A stretch of 64,000 nt of DNA from Myxococcus qinghaiensis (GCF_024198215.1 NZ_JAKCFA010000010.1:310001-374000); one strand, 5' to 3'. Shown: positions 9,944 through 18,225, counted from the first letter of the stretch. The notes: generated by a model not told the origin, from the sequence alone. Made by a program: numbers and translations.

Positions 9944-10318
9944 GTGCCGGAAGACTTGAAATGGGATGACGTTCGGAACCTCGCGCGCCGTACTTCCGAA
10001 GGACAGCCGTTCACGCTCACCGATGAGACGCGGGCAATCCTCCGGCGCACCGCTCCTCAGGTCGCCATTCCACCGGATGAAGCTGAGAGGGCACTCCAAC
10101 AGGAGCAGAGCGCCGCTGCGTTGTTGGACGAGGTTGCCAGTCGCATCCGTGTTGGGTCGCGGCGCTTGTCGCGCGCCATCGTCGACTCGGCCAACCGCCA
10201 GGACGCTGGAGACACGGATGGCGCACGCCAGCCGTTCTTGGATGTGCTCGCTGTTGAGGTTGTGCCCCACTATCGTGCAATCGCCCAGACGCACCTGGAC
10301 GCGCTGGACGACCCGTAG
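9944..10318 (+). CDS. DUSAM domain-containing protein
   Basis: 124 residues from a GTG at 9944, with AGAAGG 8 bases upstream. The sequence carries the DUSAM pattern (a domain duplicated in Stigmatella and Myxococcus): an N-terminal W..VR.L, a central TLTDETRAILRR..PQVAIPPDEA block, ASRIRVGSRRL, and the closing DTDGARQPFLDVLAVEVVPH. No other domain, signal peptide or membrane segment is present. The function of the family is unknown; it is a lineage marker for Cystobacterineae. A short hypothetical gene follows 50 bp downstream on the same strand. Confidence 0.8.
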   Translation: MPEDLKWDDVRNLARRTSEGQPFTLTDETRAILRRTAPQVAIPPDEAERALQQEQSAAALLDEVASRIRVGSRRLSRAIVDSANRQDAGDTDGARQPFLDVLAVEVVPHYRAIAQTHLDALDDP

Positions 10319-10368
10319 TTGAGCGGGGCGCTTGGGAACTACATCGCCGCGTTCGTAGAAGGTGCGCC

Positions 10369-10836
10369 ATGCCCAACCCGCAGCTCGTCATCCTGTTCGT
10401 CTCGCTGCTGGCGGATGGCGGCGCGCTTCCTCCGCGCGGGGATGCCGTGGGGCTGGACGCGGGAGTCGGCTTCGTCGCGCCAGGACCCGGACGGGCCGAT
10501 GCGGGTACGGCTGATGCCAGGTCAGCCATCCCCTGGCCCGAGGAAGAGCTTCAGCCGGTGGCCGCCCTGGATGGGACCGCGGTCCTCGCCGCGCATTCCG
10601 TGCTGACTCAGGTGCTGAAGCGCTTTCCCAAGGAGGCCGGCCGCTCGTGTGCGTTCTCTCCCCGCGCCTTGGAAGTGCTCGTCGCACGCAAGGACGGATG
10701 GCACTTCGTTCGCGTCAACCGACGCGTGGACCAGTGCCCGGGATTCGGCCCTGGCGTCCAACTCGAGACCGACTGGTTCGAGCTGTACGCGGTCTCTCCC
10801 GAAGGACGCGTGGAGCGGTATCCGTATCACCCGTGA
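10369..10836 (+). CDS. Hypothetical exported protein
   Basis: 155 residues, not recognised. The N-terminus (MPNPQLVILFVSLLADGGA) is hydrophobic but lacks a positive n-region, so export is only suggested. A Pro/Ala/Gly/Asp-rich linker (20-55) precedes a compact domain with conserved-looking LEVLVARKDGWHFVRVNRR and two Cys (RSCAF, DQCPG) that could pair. The codon use matches the neighbours, and the frame is kept up to a stop before the next gene. It may be cotranscribed with the DUSAM gene. Confidence 0.55.
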   Translation: MPNPQLVILFVSLLADGGALPPRGDAVGLDAGVGFVAPGPGRADAGTADARSAIPWPEEELQPVAALDGTAVLAAHSVLTQVLKRFPKEAGRSCAFSPRALEVLVARKDGWHFVRVNRRVDQCPGFGPGVQLETDWFELYAVSPEGRVERYPYHP

Positions 10837-11002
10837 GCAGCCAGGCTTCGCGGGTCGCCGTGGACCCTTTGCTACCGGGATTCTGGAGTCCTCTCGCGGG
10901 GATGCAACGCGCGTGTCACACCCTGGCGGATGCTGGGAAGCGTTGGCGCGTCGCGCTATGAAGTGCTCTCCATTTTCCTTGGGTGTTTCCCCTGGAGGCT
11001 TC

Positions 11003-11632
11003 ATGCGGTCGTTTCTTCCGTCTCTCGGAGTGGCTGGTGCGCTGACGGCGTGCCTCGTCTCCGGCTCTGCCTTCGCCTACGCCACTGGCCAGACGGGCTA
11101 CAGCGGCAAGGACAGCACGCTGACGTGCGCGAGCTCGATGTGCCATTCGACGGGCGGCACCGTGCCGACCGTGAAGTTCGAGGGCCCCGCGTCCCTCGAG
11201 CCCGGCCAGACGGGCAACTACTCCTTCGTCATCACCGGCGGCCCCGCGATTCGCGGCGGCTTCGACGTGGCCGTGGAGGGCGGCACCGCCTCCCTCAACG
11301 CCGGCACCGGCTCCAAGAAGGTCTCCGGCGAAATCACCCACACCCAGCCCAAGCCCTTCACCAGCGGCGAAGTGCGCTTCGACTTCACCCTCGTCGCTCC
11401 GTCCACCGGCACCACGCTCACCCTGTTCGGCGCGGGCAACTCGACCAACGGCAACGGCGAGGACACCGGTGACGCGTCCGCCACCACCAGCTTCAAGGTG
11501 AAGGTCGGTGACGGCGGAGGCGATGGCGGCGGTGAGGACGACGGCGGTGGCTGCGCCGCGGCCGGTGGCGCGCCTCTGCTGGGCGCCGTGCTGATGCTGC
11601 TCGGCGCGCGTCTGCGCCGCCGCGACGCGTAA
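11003..11632 (+). CDS. Choice-of-anchor V domain protein with MYXO-CTERM tail
   Basis: 209 residues from the ATG at 11003, after GGAGG; a start 15 codons upstream is possible. The signal peptide (LVSGSAFA) is followed by a Tyr/Gly stretch and a CxxxxCH motif (CASSMCH), then a beta-sandwich domain (VKFEGPASLEPGQTGNYSF..., IRGGFDVAVEGG) typical of the choice-of-anchor V/Reeler-like family. The tail is DGGGGDDGGG-like, then GC, a hydrophobic helix (APLLGAVLMLLGA) and RLRRRDA. This is the MYXO-CTERM sorting signal, which is thought to be processed by a myxosortase for surface anchoring. The ligand is unknown. Usual family members have CxxCH, so the longer spacing here makes heme binding doubtful. 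Confidence 0.75.
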   Translation: MRSFLPSLGVAGALTACLVSGSAFAYATGQTGYSGKDSTLTCASSMCHSTGGTVPTVKFEGPASLEPGQTGNYSFVITGGPAIRGGFDVAVEGGTASLNAGTGSKKVSGEITHTQPKPFTSGEVRFDFTLVAPSTGTTLTLFGAGNSTNGNGEDTGDASATTSFKVKVGDGGGDGGGEDDGGGCAAAGGAPLLGAVLMLLGARLRRRDA

Positions 11633-11717
11633 GCGGCTGGCTGCTCCTCAATCAGGCACCGAGGGGGCGGGGAGACAGGGGGCGACTGTGCGGCGTAGCA
11701 TCCCGCCCTCGCTCTCC

Positions 11718-12572
11718 ATGCACCTCCGCCTCCTCTCCCTGCTGCTCGTGCTGGGGCCGCTCGCGTGTGCGACAGGCCCCGGTCTCCTCCCCCCGGAAGT
11801 CCCGCTCGCCGCCGTGCACCGCGAGCCAGGGATGCTGCGGGTGATGACCTTCAACATCCAGTCCGGTGCCCGAGGCCTGGACGGCGTGGCCCGCGTCATC
11901 CGCGCCTCCGTGCCGGACCTCGTCGCGCTCCAGGAGGTCGACGTCGGCTCCACACGCGCCGGCGGCATCGACCAGGTGGAGGCCCTCTCGCGACTCACCG
12001 GCCTGCCCCACCGCGCCCACTTCCGCACCACGGACCTGCACGGCGGCGCCTACGGCCTCGCCATCCTCTCGCGCTTCCCGCTGGAGTCCCTCGCGCAGTA
12101 CTCGCTGCCCGTGCCCTCGGGCGCGGAGCCGCGCACGCTCGCGCACGCGGTGGTGTCCGTGGATGGTCGCGAGGTGAGCGTCTACCTCACGCACCTCATC
12201 CGCCGCCCCTTCAACAACGCCACGCGCCTGCGCCAGAGCGCGTATGTGGCCCGACTGCTCGCCCAGGACTCCCGGCCGCGCCTGCTCCTGGGGGACCTCA
12301 ACGATGACCCGGACTCGCACTCGGTGCGCCTGCTCCGCCGGGACATGCGCGACGTCGTCGCCGCCACCGGTGGCGCCAGGGGCACCTACCCGATGCCCCT
12401 GTTCCTGCCCACGCTGCGCATCGACTACGTGCTGGCCTGCGGGGCCTTCACGCCCGTGGCCAGCCGCGTGCTGAAGGTCTCCGCGTCGGACCACTACCCC
12501 GTCGTCGCGGACCTGCGGCTGGACGTGCTTCCTGCCGCCGACGCGGAAGGTCAGCTCACGTTGAAGCGATAG
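11718..12572 (+). CDS. Endonuclease/exonuclease/phosphatase-family lipoprotein
   Basis: 284 residues from the ATG at 11718 (MHLRLLSLLLVLGPLAC), which gives a lipobox; a GTG at 11688 is the alternative start. EEP-fold residues are visible: TFNIQ (Asn), ALQEVD (Glu), LTH (His), GDLNDDPDS (Asp/Asn), and the closing SDHYPVVADL (Asp-His). These are the metal-dependent phosphodiesterase residues shared by exonuclease III, DNase I and sphingomyelinase relatives. As a lipoprotein it acts at an outer or inner membrane surface; DNA, nucleotides and phospholipids are all possible substrates. Its 3' end overlaps the convergent gene by 22 bp. Confidence 0.8.
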   Translation: MHLRLLSLLLVLGPLACATGPGLLPPEVPLAAVHREPGMLRVMTFNIQSGARGLDGVARVIRASVPDLVALQEVDVGSTRAGGIDQVEALSRLTGLPHRAHFRTTDLHGGAYGLAILSRFPLESLAQYSLPVPSGAEPRTLAHAVVSVDGREVSVYLTHLIRRPFNNATRLRQSAYVARLLAQDSRPRLLLGDLNDDPDSHSVRLLRRDMRDVVAATGGARGTYPMPLFLPTLRIDYVLACGAFTPVASRVLKVSASDHYPVVADLRLDVLPAADAEGQLTLKR

Positions 12573-13102
12573 AGCACGTCCGGGTCTCCCCGGGTGTAGC
12601 CCTTGAGGACCTCGTGCTTGAGGTCCTTCGCGCCGAGCACCGTCAGGCCGCCCCACGCGAAGCCCATCACCGACAGCTCGAAGTACACGTGCGGCTTGGG
12701 CACCTTGATGATGTGCAGGTCCGTGTGGCCCTGGCCCGGCAGCACCTCCAGCTCGCCCGCGGTGAAGTAGCCCTTCCAGATGCCGGGCGTGAAGAAGAGG
12801 AAGCGGCGGAAGTCACCGGGGCTGAACATCGCCTTGAGCTGACCCTGGCCCAGCGCGTACTCGGCGGACTTGATTCCGAACTGCCACCACGCGTTGGGGT
12901 CTCCCGAGTAGAAGCGCTGGAGCAGCTCCTCGTTGAACCTCAGGAACGCGTCCACCGGGATTCGCGTGACGGGGAGGATGGGCAGGGTGAAGACGGGCTC
13001 GCGCTTCTTGATGTCCGCGATGAAGTCCTTCCACGCCTGCTCACCGTGGGACTGCACCGTCATCTGTTGCCGAGCCAGGAACGCCACGCCTTTGACTTCC
13101 AT
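12551..13102 (-). CDS. Conserved hypothetical, about 180-residue single domain
   Basis: 183 residues with no signal peptide or membrane segment. The sequence opens MEVKGVAFLARQQMTVQSHG and is rich in aromatic residues (FYSGDPNAWWQFG, FFTPGIWKGYF, HVYFELSVMGFAWGG). Length and opening (VKG.AFLAR..., G..AW..F) recall the ~180-residue families expanded in Myxococcus (TIGR02265/DUF2378) and sensory V4R/HNOB-like folds, but I cannot assign it. The start has no strong ribosome-binding site. The tail overlaps the EEP gene tail by 22 bp, so the two transcripts are antisense at their ends. Confidence 0.6.
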   Translation of the reverse strand: MEVKGVAFLARQQMTVQSHGEQAWKDFIADIKKREPVFTLPILPVTRIPVDAFLRFNEELLQRFYSGDPNAWWQFGIKSAEYALGQGQLKAMFSPGDFRRFLFFTPGIWKGYFTAGELEVLPGQGHTDLHIIKVPKPHVYFELSVMGFAWGGLTVLGAKDLKHEVLKGYTRGDPDVLYRFNVS

Positions 13103-13213
13103 CCGTGTCCTCCACTGCCAGACCCCGCGCGGGGCCGCGCTCGGGGGATTCCGTCCCGGCTTCCCCGGGAAGGATAGGGTGCGACAGCGTCGGGTGCAGA
13201 CGACGCCTGCCTG

Positions 13214-13597
13214 CTATTCGAGCTGAAGGCCGCAGTCGGCGCAGGCGCCCGCGACCAGGGGCGCCACGGTGCCGCAGGCGGGGCAGGGCGGCTCACCGTC
13301 CTCCGTCGAGGGCAGCACGAAGGGCGAGGCGCCGTCCGCCAGCACGCCTTCGCGCTGGATGCTGTCCATCCAACGTTGCTGGAGCAGCGTCGCCACGCGC
13401 ACGCCGTCCTCGGGACGTACCAGCACCTGGAACTTCGGGCTGCACCCGGGCTTCGCGCACGCCTCGCGGTGTACCAGCGCGGGGACGTCCGCCTCCAGAC
13501 AGGCCTCCACCAGCCGCCGAGCGTCCGCCAGCGCCATCTCCGCGCACGGCACCAACTCCACGTCGGCCAGCACCTTCGTCACTTCGTCCTGGGTCAT
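13214..13597 (-). CDS. DUF2007-like domain fused to a zinc ribbon
   Basis: 127 residues from the ATG at 13597 (MTQDEVTKVLADVELVPC). The frame upstream is open but implausible in composition and runs under the next gene. The N-terminal ~90 residues fit the DUF2007 putative signal-transducing fold (VELVPCAEMALADARRLVEA..., FQVLVRPEDGVRVATLL). The C-terminus is a four-Cys zinc ribbon, CPACG-x9-CADCG. It is a small cytosolic protein with no known function and lies divergent from the propeller lipoprotein. Confidence 0.65.
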   Translation of the reverse strand: MTQDEVTKVLADVELVPCAEMALADARRLVEACLEADVPALVHREACAKPGCSPKFQVLVRPEDGVRVATLLQQRWMDSIQREGVLADGASPFVLPSTEDGEPPCPACGTVAPLVAGACADCGLQLE

Positions 13598-13745
13598 CAC
13601 CCGGCGGATTGGAGCCCACGCATGGGCTCGCCGTCCAGCGGCGTGCCATCTTCTCGGACTCGAGGGCACCTCGCGCTCGCCCTGTCGCATCCCCACCCTG
13701 CCGTCGCTTCCTCGAGATTCCATGGGGCGGTGGGGGCACGACGCG

Positions 13746-15140
13746 ATGTCTCATGGGGCACGGGGTTGGGGAGCCTGCTGGGCGTTGATGTGGCTGGCCG
13801 TGGCCTGCGAGCGGCCGGAGGTGGTGACTCCGAGTCCCACCGTGGAGGCGCCGCCCGCCGCCGCGAGCCCCTTGAAGGAGAAGAAGCCGCTGACGGGGAG
13901 GACGCGCTGGCTGCGCTCGCTGGCCGGCGCGGGGCGGGAGCGCGCCGCGGGGCTCGCGCATGACTCGCACGGCAACGTGGTGCTGGCGCTGAACTCGGAG
14001 GACGCGGTGGCGGACCTCTTCGGGCCGCTGCTGGTGCCGGGCTCCGGGACTCCCGTGTCCCAGCGGTTCGGGGTGGCGAAGTACGGCACGGGCGGCGAGC
14101 GGATGTGGTCCAGCTCCCTGCCGGGCTCCGCGGAGGCCGTCACCGTCAGCTCGCGTGGGCACGTCTTCGTCGCGGGTCGCAATCCGGAGGGCGCGGACCT
14201 GGGCGCAGGGCCACTGCCGGCGGGGCGCTTCCTGCTCAAGCTGGGGCGGGATGGAGACTTCCTCTGGGCGCGGAGTCTGGGGGCGCTCGGCGTCTCGCCC
14301 GACTTCGTCCTTCGGCGCGTGGAGGCGGACCTGCTGGGCAACGTGGTGCTGGCGGGCACGCTGCCCGACGCGAAGGTCGGCGGAGTCCCCGCGCTGGTGA
14401 AGGTGGACGCGAAGGGCGGCTACCTGTGGACGTATGCGCACGAGGAGCCTGGAGAAGCCTCGGGCGTGGCGGCGGACCCGGAGGGCCACCTCTACGTCAC
14501 GGGGTTGCTGCACCCGCCGCGCTCGCCGGTGACGCTCGACTCGCAGCCGTTCCTCGTCAAGCTGGACGCTCGCGGGCGGTTGCAGTGGGAGCAGCGGCTC
14601 GACACGGGAGCCGGTGGGGCCGCCGGGGTGGCGGTGCATGGCAACCGAGTGGTGATGACGGGTGCGTTCTCCGCGTCGCTCACCTTCGGAGAGCAGACGC
14701 ACGTAGTGGAGCCCGGGGGCAGCAAGGCCTTCGTGGCCGCGTTCGACCGGGAGGGCACTCCGCGCTGGCTGCGGACCTTCGGCTTCGAGGGCCTGGACCT
14801 CGCGACGGACGAGGACGACGGCGTCACCGTCGTGGGCCGCTATGCGCACGGTGACGATTTGGGCACGGGGCCCGTGGTCGGCGCGCCGGGCGGCGCGCTC
14901 AACCTCTTCCTGGTGAAGCTGGACCGTGTGGAAGGCGCGTTGCGCTGGGCTCGGGGCTTTCCGATGGCGCAGTCGGGGGACGGAGGGTCCTCCGTGGAGC
15001 GCCTCTTCGTCTCGTCGTCGAGGAAGGGCGCGAGTGCGCTCCTGGGCGCGCGGCTCTCCGCGATGGATTTCGGGACGGGGCGGCTGAGCGAGCCCGAGGG
15101 TGGTGGGCAGGAGCTGTTCCTCGGAGGCTTCGAGCCTTGA
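13746..15140 (+). CDS. Beta-propeller lipoprotein (SBBP/delta-60-like repeats)
   Basis: 464 residues from the ATG at 13746; an ATG at 13722 is equally possible and keeps the signal peptide. The lipobox lies in MWLAVACERP. The mature part repeats units of the form VTVSSRGHVFVAGR, GVAADPEGHLYVTGL and VVMTGAFSASLTFG, each followed by FLVKLD/FVAAFDREG and (L)W.R.LG/FG. This is the SBBP (beta-propeller) pattern seen in many myxobacterial cell-surface proteins. No enzymatic motif is present. It is related in plan to the lipoprotein at 24642-26006. A weak ribosome-binding site makes the exact start uncertain. Confidence 0.75.
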   Translation: MSHGARGWGACWALMWLAVACERPEVVTPSPTVEAPPAAASPLKEKKPLTGRTRWLRSLAGAGRERAAGLAHDSHGNVVLALNSEDAVADLFGPLLVPGSGTPVSQRFGVAKYGTGGERMWSSSLPGSAEAVTVSSRGHVFVAGRNPEGADLGAGPLPAGRFLLKLGRDGDFLWARSLGALGVSPDFVLRRVEADLLGNVVLAGTLPDAKVGGVPALVKVDAKGGYLWTYAHEEPGEASGVAADPEGHLYVTGLLHPPRSPVTLDSQPFLVKLDARGRLQWEQRLDTGAGGAAGVAVHGNRVVMTGAFSASLTFGEQTHVVEPGGSKAFVAAFDREGTPRWLRTFGFEGLDLATDEDDGVTVVGRYAHGDDLGTGPVVGAPGGALNLFLVKLDRVEGALRWARGFPMAQSGDGGSSVERLFVSSSRKGASALLGARLSAMDFGTGRLSEPEGGGQELFLGGFEP

Positions 15141-15183
15141 GGAAAATCGGCGAAGGGGGCGGCTCGCGGGTAACGTGGGGCAC

Positions 15184-15846
15184 GTGCCTCCAACTTCGCT
15201 GAGGGCGCGGCCCGGACGCGCGCGTCGACTCCTCGTGGTGTCCGTGGGCGTGGTGACGTGCGGCGTGTTCGGCCTGGCGTGGGCGGTGGACCGCTTCGGG
15301 CAGCGCGAGCGCGTGGAGCCCTCCGACGCCGTGGTGGTGCTGGGCGCGCGCGTGCTGGCGGGAGGTGTCCCATCCGGCGCGTTGCGGGCGCGCACGGAGA
15401 AGGCGGTGGAGCTGTACCGACGGGGCGTGGCGCCCAGGCTCGTCTTCTCGGGAGGCGTGGGCGTGCATCCACCCTCGGAGGCGCGGGCGATGCTCGCGCT
15501 CGCGATGCGGTTGGGCGTCCCCGAGGAGGCGTGCGTGCTGGAGGAGGAGAGCCACTCGACGGAGGACAACGCGCGACTGACGGCGAAGCTGCTGCGTGAC
15601 TTGGGCGCGAGGCGCGTGGTGGTGGTCTCCGACCCGTATCACCTGCTGCGCGCGCGACAGTACTTCCGGCTCAATGGCTTCGAGGTGAGCACCAGCCCCG
15701 CGCTGGAGACCGAGCGCAACCTGCACTGGGTGGACCGTTGCTACTGGACGGTGCGCGAGGCCATCGCGCTGTTGCTGAATCCGCGTGTGTTGTGGGCCCG
15801 CGCGCCTGGGGACGCGGGGCCTGACGGAGCGGCTCCGTCCCCCTGA
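15184..15846 (+). CDS. YdcF/SanA-like (DUF218) membrane protein
   Basis: 220 residues from a GTG at 15184. A short basic N-terminus (RARPGRARR) leads into one membrane helix (LLVVSVGVVTCGVFGLAWAV), then a DUF218 domain: DAVVVLGARV, the ALRARTEKAVELYRRG block, LVFSGG, the central EE(E)SHSTEDNA and VVVVSDPYHLLRA. These are the conserved motifs of the YdcF/SanA/ElyC family, linked in E. coli to envelope integrity and lipid-carrier homeostasis. The domain should face the periplasm. It lies 43 bp downstream of the propeller lipoprotein and is convergent with htrA. Confidence 0.8.
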   Translation: MPPTSLRARPGRARRLLVVSVGVVTCGVFGLAWAVDRFGQRERVEPSDAVVVLGARVLAGGVPSGALRARTEKAVELYRRGVAPRLVFSGGVGVHPPSEARAMLALAMRLGVPEEACVLEEESHSTEDNARLTAKLLRDLGARRVVVVSDPYHLLRARQYFRLNGFEVSTSPALETERNLHWVDRCYWTVREAIALLLNPRVLWARAPGDAGPDGAAPSP

Positions 15847-15885
15847 GCGCGGGCCGCGTCCCTTGGTCGCGCCACGTGGACGTCG

Positions 15886-17427
15886 TCACGACTCTGGAGC
15901 AGTGAGCGCGCGCAGCTCGCGCCGACCTCCGGGCACGGCCACGCGCAGCAGCACGGGTTCGCCCGGCGGGGACTCCTTCAGCACGCGCGCCAGGTCCGTC
16001 GCGCGGCGCACCGGCTGCCCGCCCGCCTCCACCACCACCATGCCCGGCACCAGCCCGGAGCGCTCGGCGCTGGAGCCCGGCACCACGTCCGTCACCAGCG
16101 CGCCCGCGCGGGGCAGCTCCTGCGCCCGTGAGAGCCTCGGGTCCATGTCCGACAGGCTCAGGCCCACGCGCTGATGCGGCGGCTCCGCGTGCTCCTCCGG
16201 CGGCTTGCGAGCGGCCACGCCCTCCAGGTCCGGCCGCGTGCCCAGCTTCGCCTTCAGCTCCGTCTTCTTCCCCTCGCGATAGACGGTGAGCGGCAGCTCG
16301 GAGCCCGGCGCCTTGAGCGCCACCGTGCGCGTGAGCGCGCGACCCGAGGCGATGGGGCGCCCTCCCGCCGCGACGATGATGTCATCCGGCTTCAGGCCCG
16401 CCTCGGCGGCCGGCGTGCCCTCGTTCACCTCGGTGACGATGGCGCCCTCGCCATTGGCCACGCCCAGCGCGCCGCCCAGGTCCGGCGTCAAGTCCTGCAC
16501 GGCGACGCCCAGCCAGCCCCGCGTGACGGCGCCCGCCTTCTCCAACTGCGGCAAGAGCTCCTTCACGAGCGAGCTGGGCACGGCGAAGCCGATGCCGGAG
16601 CCCTGGCCGATGATGGCGGTGTTGATGCCCACCACCTCACCGTGGAGGTTGAACAGCGGCCCGCCGGAGTTGCCCGGGTTGATGGCGGCGTCCGTCTGGA
16701 GGAAGTCGTCGAACGGCCCCACCTGGATGTCGCGAGCCTTGGCGGAGAGGATGCCCAGGCTGACGCTGGAGGCGAGCCCGAAGGGATTGCCGATGGCCAC
16801 CACCCAGTCGCCCACGCGCAGCGCGTCCGAGTCTCCCAGCTTCACCACCGGAAGCCCCTTCAAGTTGCCCTGCAACTGGAGCACCGCCACGTCCGTGAGC
16901 GGGTCCGTCCCCAGCACCTTCGCGTCCAGCTCTCGCCCGTCGGGGAACTGAACGCGTATCTCCGTGGCATCCGCCACCACGTGGTTGTTGGTGAGCACCA
17001 ACCCCCGGGCGTCGATGACGAAGCCGGAGCCCAGGCCCTGGCGCGGGCCCTCCTCACGCGGATCCTCGAAGGGAGAACCAAAGGGCATGCCTGGCATGCC
17101 TCCGCCGAACGGAGAGCGCCGCCCATCTCCATTCCACGGAGAGCCCGAACGCGAGCGACGCGCGGGGGCGGCCTCGCGCACCTCCACGTTGACGACGGCG
17201 GACTTCACCGACTCCACCAGCGGCGCGATGGACGCGAGCGCCCCGCGCATGTCCGGCGGCATCGGCTGCTTCGCGGGGGCCGCGCTGTCCGGGGCCACCT
17301 CGGGCGAAGGCGCGGCGGCGGGCTCCTGCTGGGCGGAGGGGGCGGGCTGTGCTTCATCCTGCCCGCGGCGGCAGCCCGAGAGCGTCAGGACCAGGCCCAC
17401 GGCCACCGCGCGTCTGCTTGCCTTCAT
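15886..17427 (-). CDS. HtrA/Deg-type periplasmic serine protease, lipoprotein
   Basis: 513 residues. MKASRRAVAVGLVLTLSGC is a lipoprotein signal, unusual for Deg proteases, which are normally soluble or membrane-spanning. A Pro/Ala/Gln-rich linker (20-58) follows. The trypsin-like domain has an intact triad: His149 (LTNNHVVADA), Asp179 (PLTDVAVLQL) and Ser254 (NPGNSGGPLF). Two PDZ domains follow (about 305-390 and 420-505; GWLGVAVQDL..., GALVTDVVPGSSAERSG). The role is envelope protein quality control, chaperone-protease style, tethered to a membrane. A Gly/Met/Pro-rich insert (GGGMPGMPFGSPF) near 108-120 precedes the LA-loop. Confidence 0.9.
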   Translation of the reverse strand: MKASRRAVAVGLVLTLSGCRRGQDEAQPAPSAQQEPAAAPSPEVAPDSAAPAKQPMPPDMRGALASIAPLVESVKSAVVNVEVREAAPARRSRSGSPWNGDGRRSPFGGGMPGMPFGSPFEDPREEGPRQGLGSGFVIDARGLVLTNNHVVADATEIRVQFPDGRELDAKVLGTDPLTDVAVLQLQGNLKGLPVVKLGDSDALRVGDWVVAIGNPFGLASSVSLGILSAKARDIQVGPFDDFLQTDAAINPGNSGGPLFNLHGEVVGINTAIIGQGSGIGFAVPSSLVKELLPQLEKAGAVTRGWLGVAVQDLTPDLGGALGVANGEGAIVTEVNEGTPAAEAGLKPDDIIVAAGGRPIASGRALTRTVALKAPGSELPLTVYREGKKTELKAKLGTRPDLEGVAARKPPEEHAEPPHQRVGLSLSDMDPRLSRAQELPRAGALVTDVVPGSSAERSGLVPGMVVVEAGGQPVRRATDLARVLKESPPGEPVLLRVAVPGGRRELRALTAPES

Positions 17428-17594
17428 CGCGTTCCTCCCCTCGCATCAACGCCGCGTTGCCATGGTGCGGAAAGTCGTCCATCGGATGCGCCGGGCCTCG
17501 CCGGGCACGGAAGGACGCCGCGTGTCACTTGAGGTGGGGCGCCTCGGGAGAGAAGGCACGAGGAAGCGGGCCTTGCTCGCCCGCTCCACGGGCT

Positions 17595-18107
17595 TCAGGC
17601 CGAGCGCTCGCGGGCCGTCGTCGCGGCGCTCGGAGGCCCCAGCGTGTCGATGCGGCGCAGCAGCTTCTCCAGGATGCGGAAGAGCGCCTTGCGGTCCACG
17701 CCGTCGAGGATGGAGAGCAGCTGGCCCATGCCCTGGGTCATGAAGCGCTCGAGCCGCTGGTAGGTCTGCATTCCCTCGGGCGTGAGGCGACAGCGGACCA
17801 CGCGACGGTCGGCCGCGCTGCGCTCGCGCTGCAGGTGGCCCTCGCGCTCCAGCCGGTCGACGAGCCCGGTGACGGTCTTCTCGGTGACGCCCAGTCGGCG
17901 AGCAAGCTCGCCCATCGTGAGCGAGCCATCCTGGCCAAGCCAGAGCAGCGCATGCACCTGCGGGGCCGTGAACTGGAGCTGCTCGCAGGTGCTGGCGATG
18001 GGGTCACGGAGCGAACGGCGCCGGCCCAGCGCGAGCAGAAGCTGCTGGAGCTTCAGCACGTCCGCCGAGATGTCCTCATCCTCTTTAGGGTGGATATTCC
18101 GTGACAC
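17595..18107 (-). CDS. MarR-family transcriptional regulator
   Basis: 170 residues from a GTG at 18107; an in-frame GTG about 16 codons later is an alternative. A winged-helix MarR fold: LGQDGSLTMGELARRLGVT (helix-turn-helix), EKTVTGLVDRLEREG (recognition helix) and the wing HLQRERSAADRRVVRCRLT with the conserved DRR. Such proteins are dimeric repressors that release DNA on binding small ligands. The gene is divergent from modABC, and a strong palindrome overlaps its start. The ligand is unknown; molybdate is not a usual MarR ligand. Confidence 0.85.
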   Translation of the reverse strand: MSRNIHPKEDEDISADVLKLQQLLLALGRRRSLRDPIASTCEQLQFTAPQVHALLWLGQDGSLTMGELARRLGVTEKTVTGLVDRLEREGHLQRERSAADRRVVRCRLTPEGMQTYQRLERFMTQGMGQLLSILDGVDRKALFRILEKLLRRIDTLGPPSAATTARERSA

Positions 18108-18114
18108 GGAGTAT
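18094..18114. promoter_or_regulatory. 21-bp palindromic operator at the marR start
   Basis: Two half sites ATAYTCCGTG in inverted orientation around a single central base; 9 of 10 positions pair. It is AT-rich against its surroundings, abuts the candidate -10 box and overlaps the GTG start at 18107. This is the typical size and symmetry of a MarR-dimer site, so autorepression is likely. Confidence 0.65.
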
Positions 18115-18143
18115 GGCTTAGCGGGCAGGGCCCCACGGGTCAA
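18115..18143 (-). promoter_or_regulatory. Candidate sigma-70 promoter for the MarR gene
   Basis: On the minus strand, TTGACC (18143-18138), a 17-bp spacer, then TAAGCC (18120-18115). The -35 is good and the -10 weak. Transcription would begin inside the palindrome, close to the GTG, giving a leaderless message or use of the downstream GTG. Confidence 0.35.
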
Positions 18144-18180
18144 CCCGTTGTCACGGCGTGGGCAGCCGTGCGGACAATGC

Positions 18181-18199
18181 GCTCCCCGTTGGGGGGAGC
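18181..18199 (+). other. Leader hairpin upstream of modA
   Basis: GCTCCCC and GGGGAGC form a perfect 7-bp stem around a 5-base loop, 27 bp before the modA start and just before its AGGAG ribosome-binding site. It does not resemble the much larger Moco riboswitch. It may terminate, stabilise or simply be incidental GC structure. Confidence 0.4.
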
Positions 18200-18225
18200 A
18201 AGAGGAGCGTCCAGGAGTGCGTACC

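Noticed and set aside
13293..15569. A 758-residue minus-strand frame
   Set aside because: Antisense to the propeller lipoprotein and the YdcF-like gene; composition is Arg/Pro/Ser-rich without recognisable domains.
18181..18199. Hairpin before modA as a molybdenum-cofactor riboswitch
   Set aside because: That riboswitch needs a much larger multi-stem structure; only one 7-bp stem is visible here.
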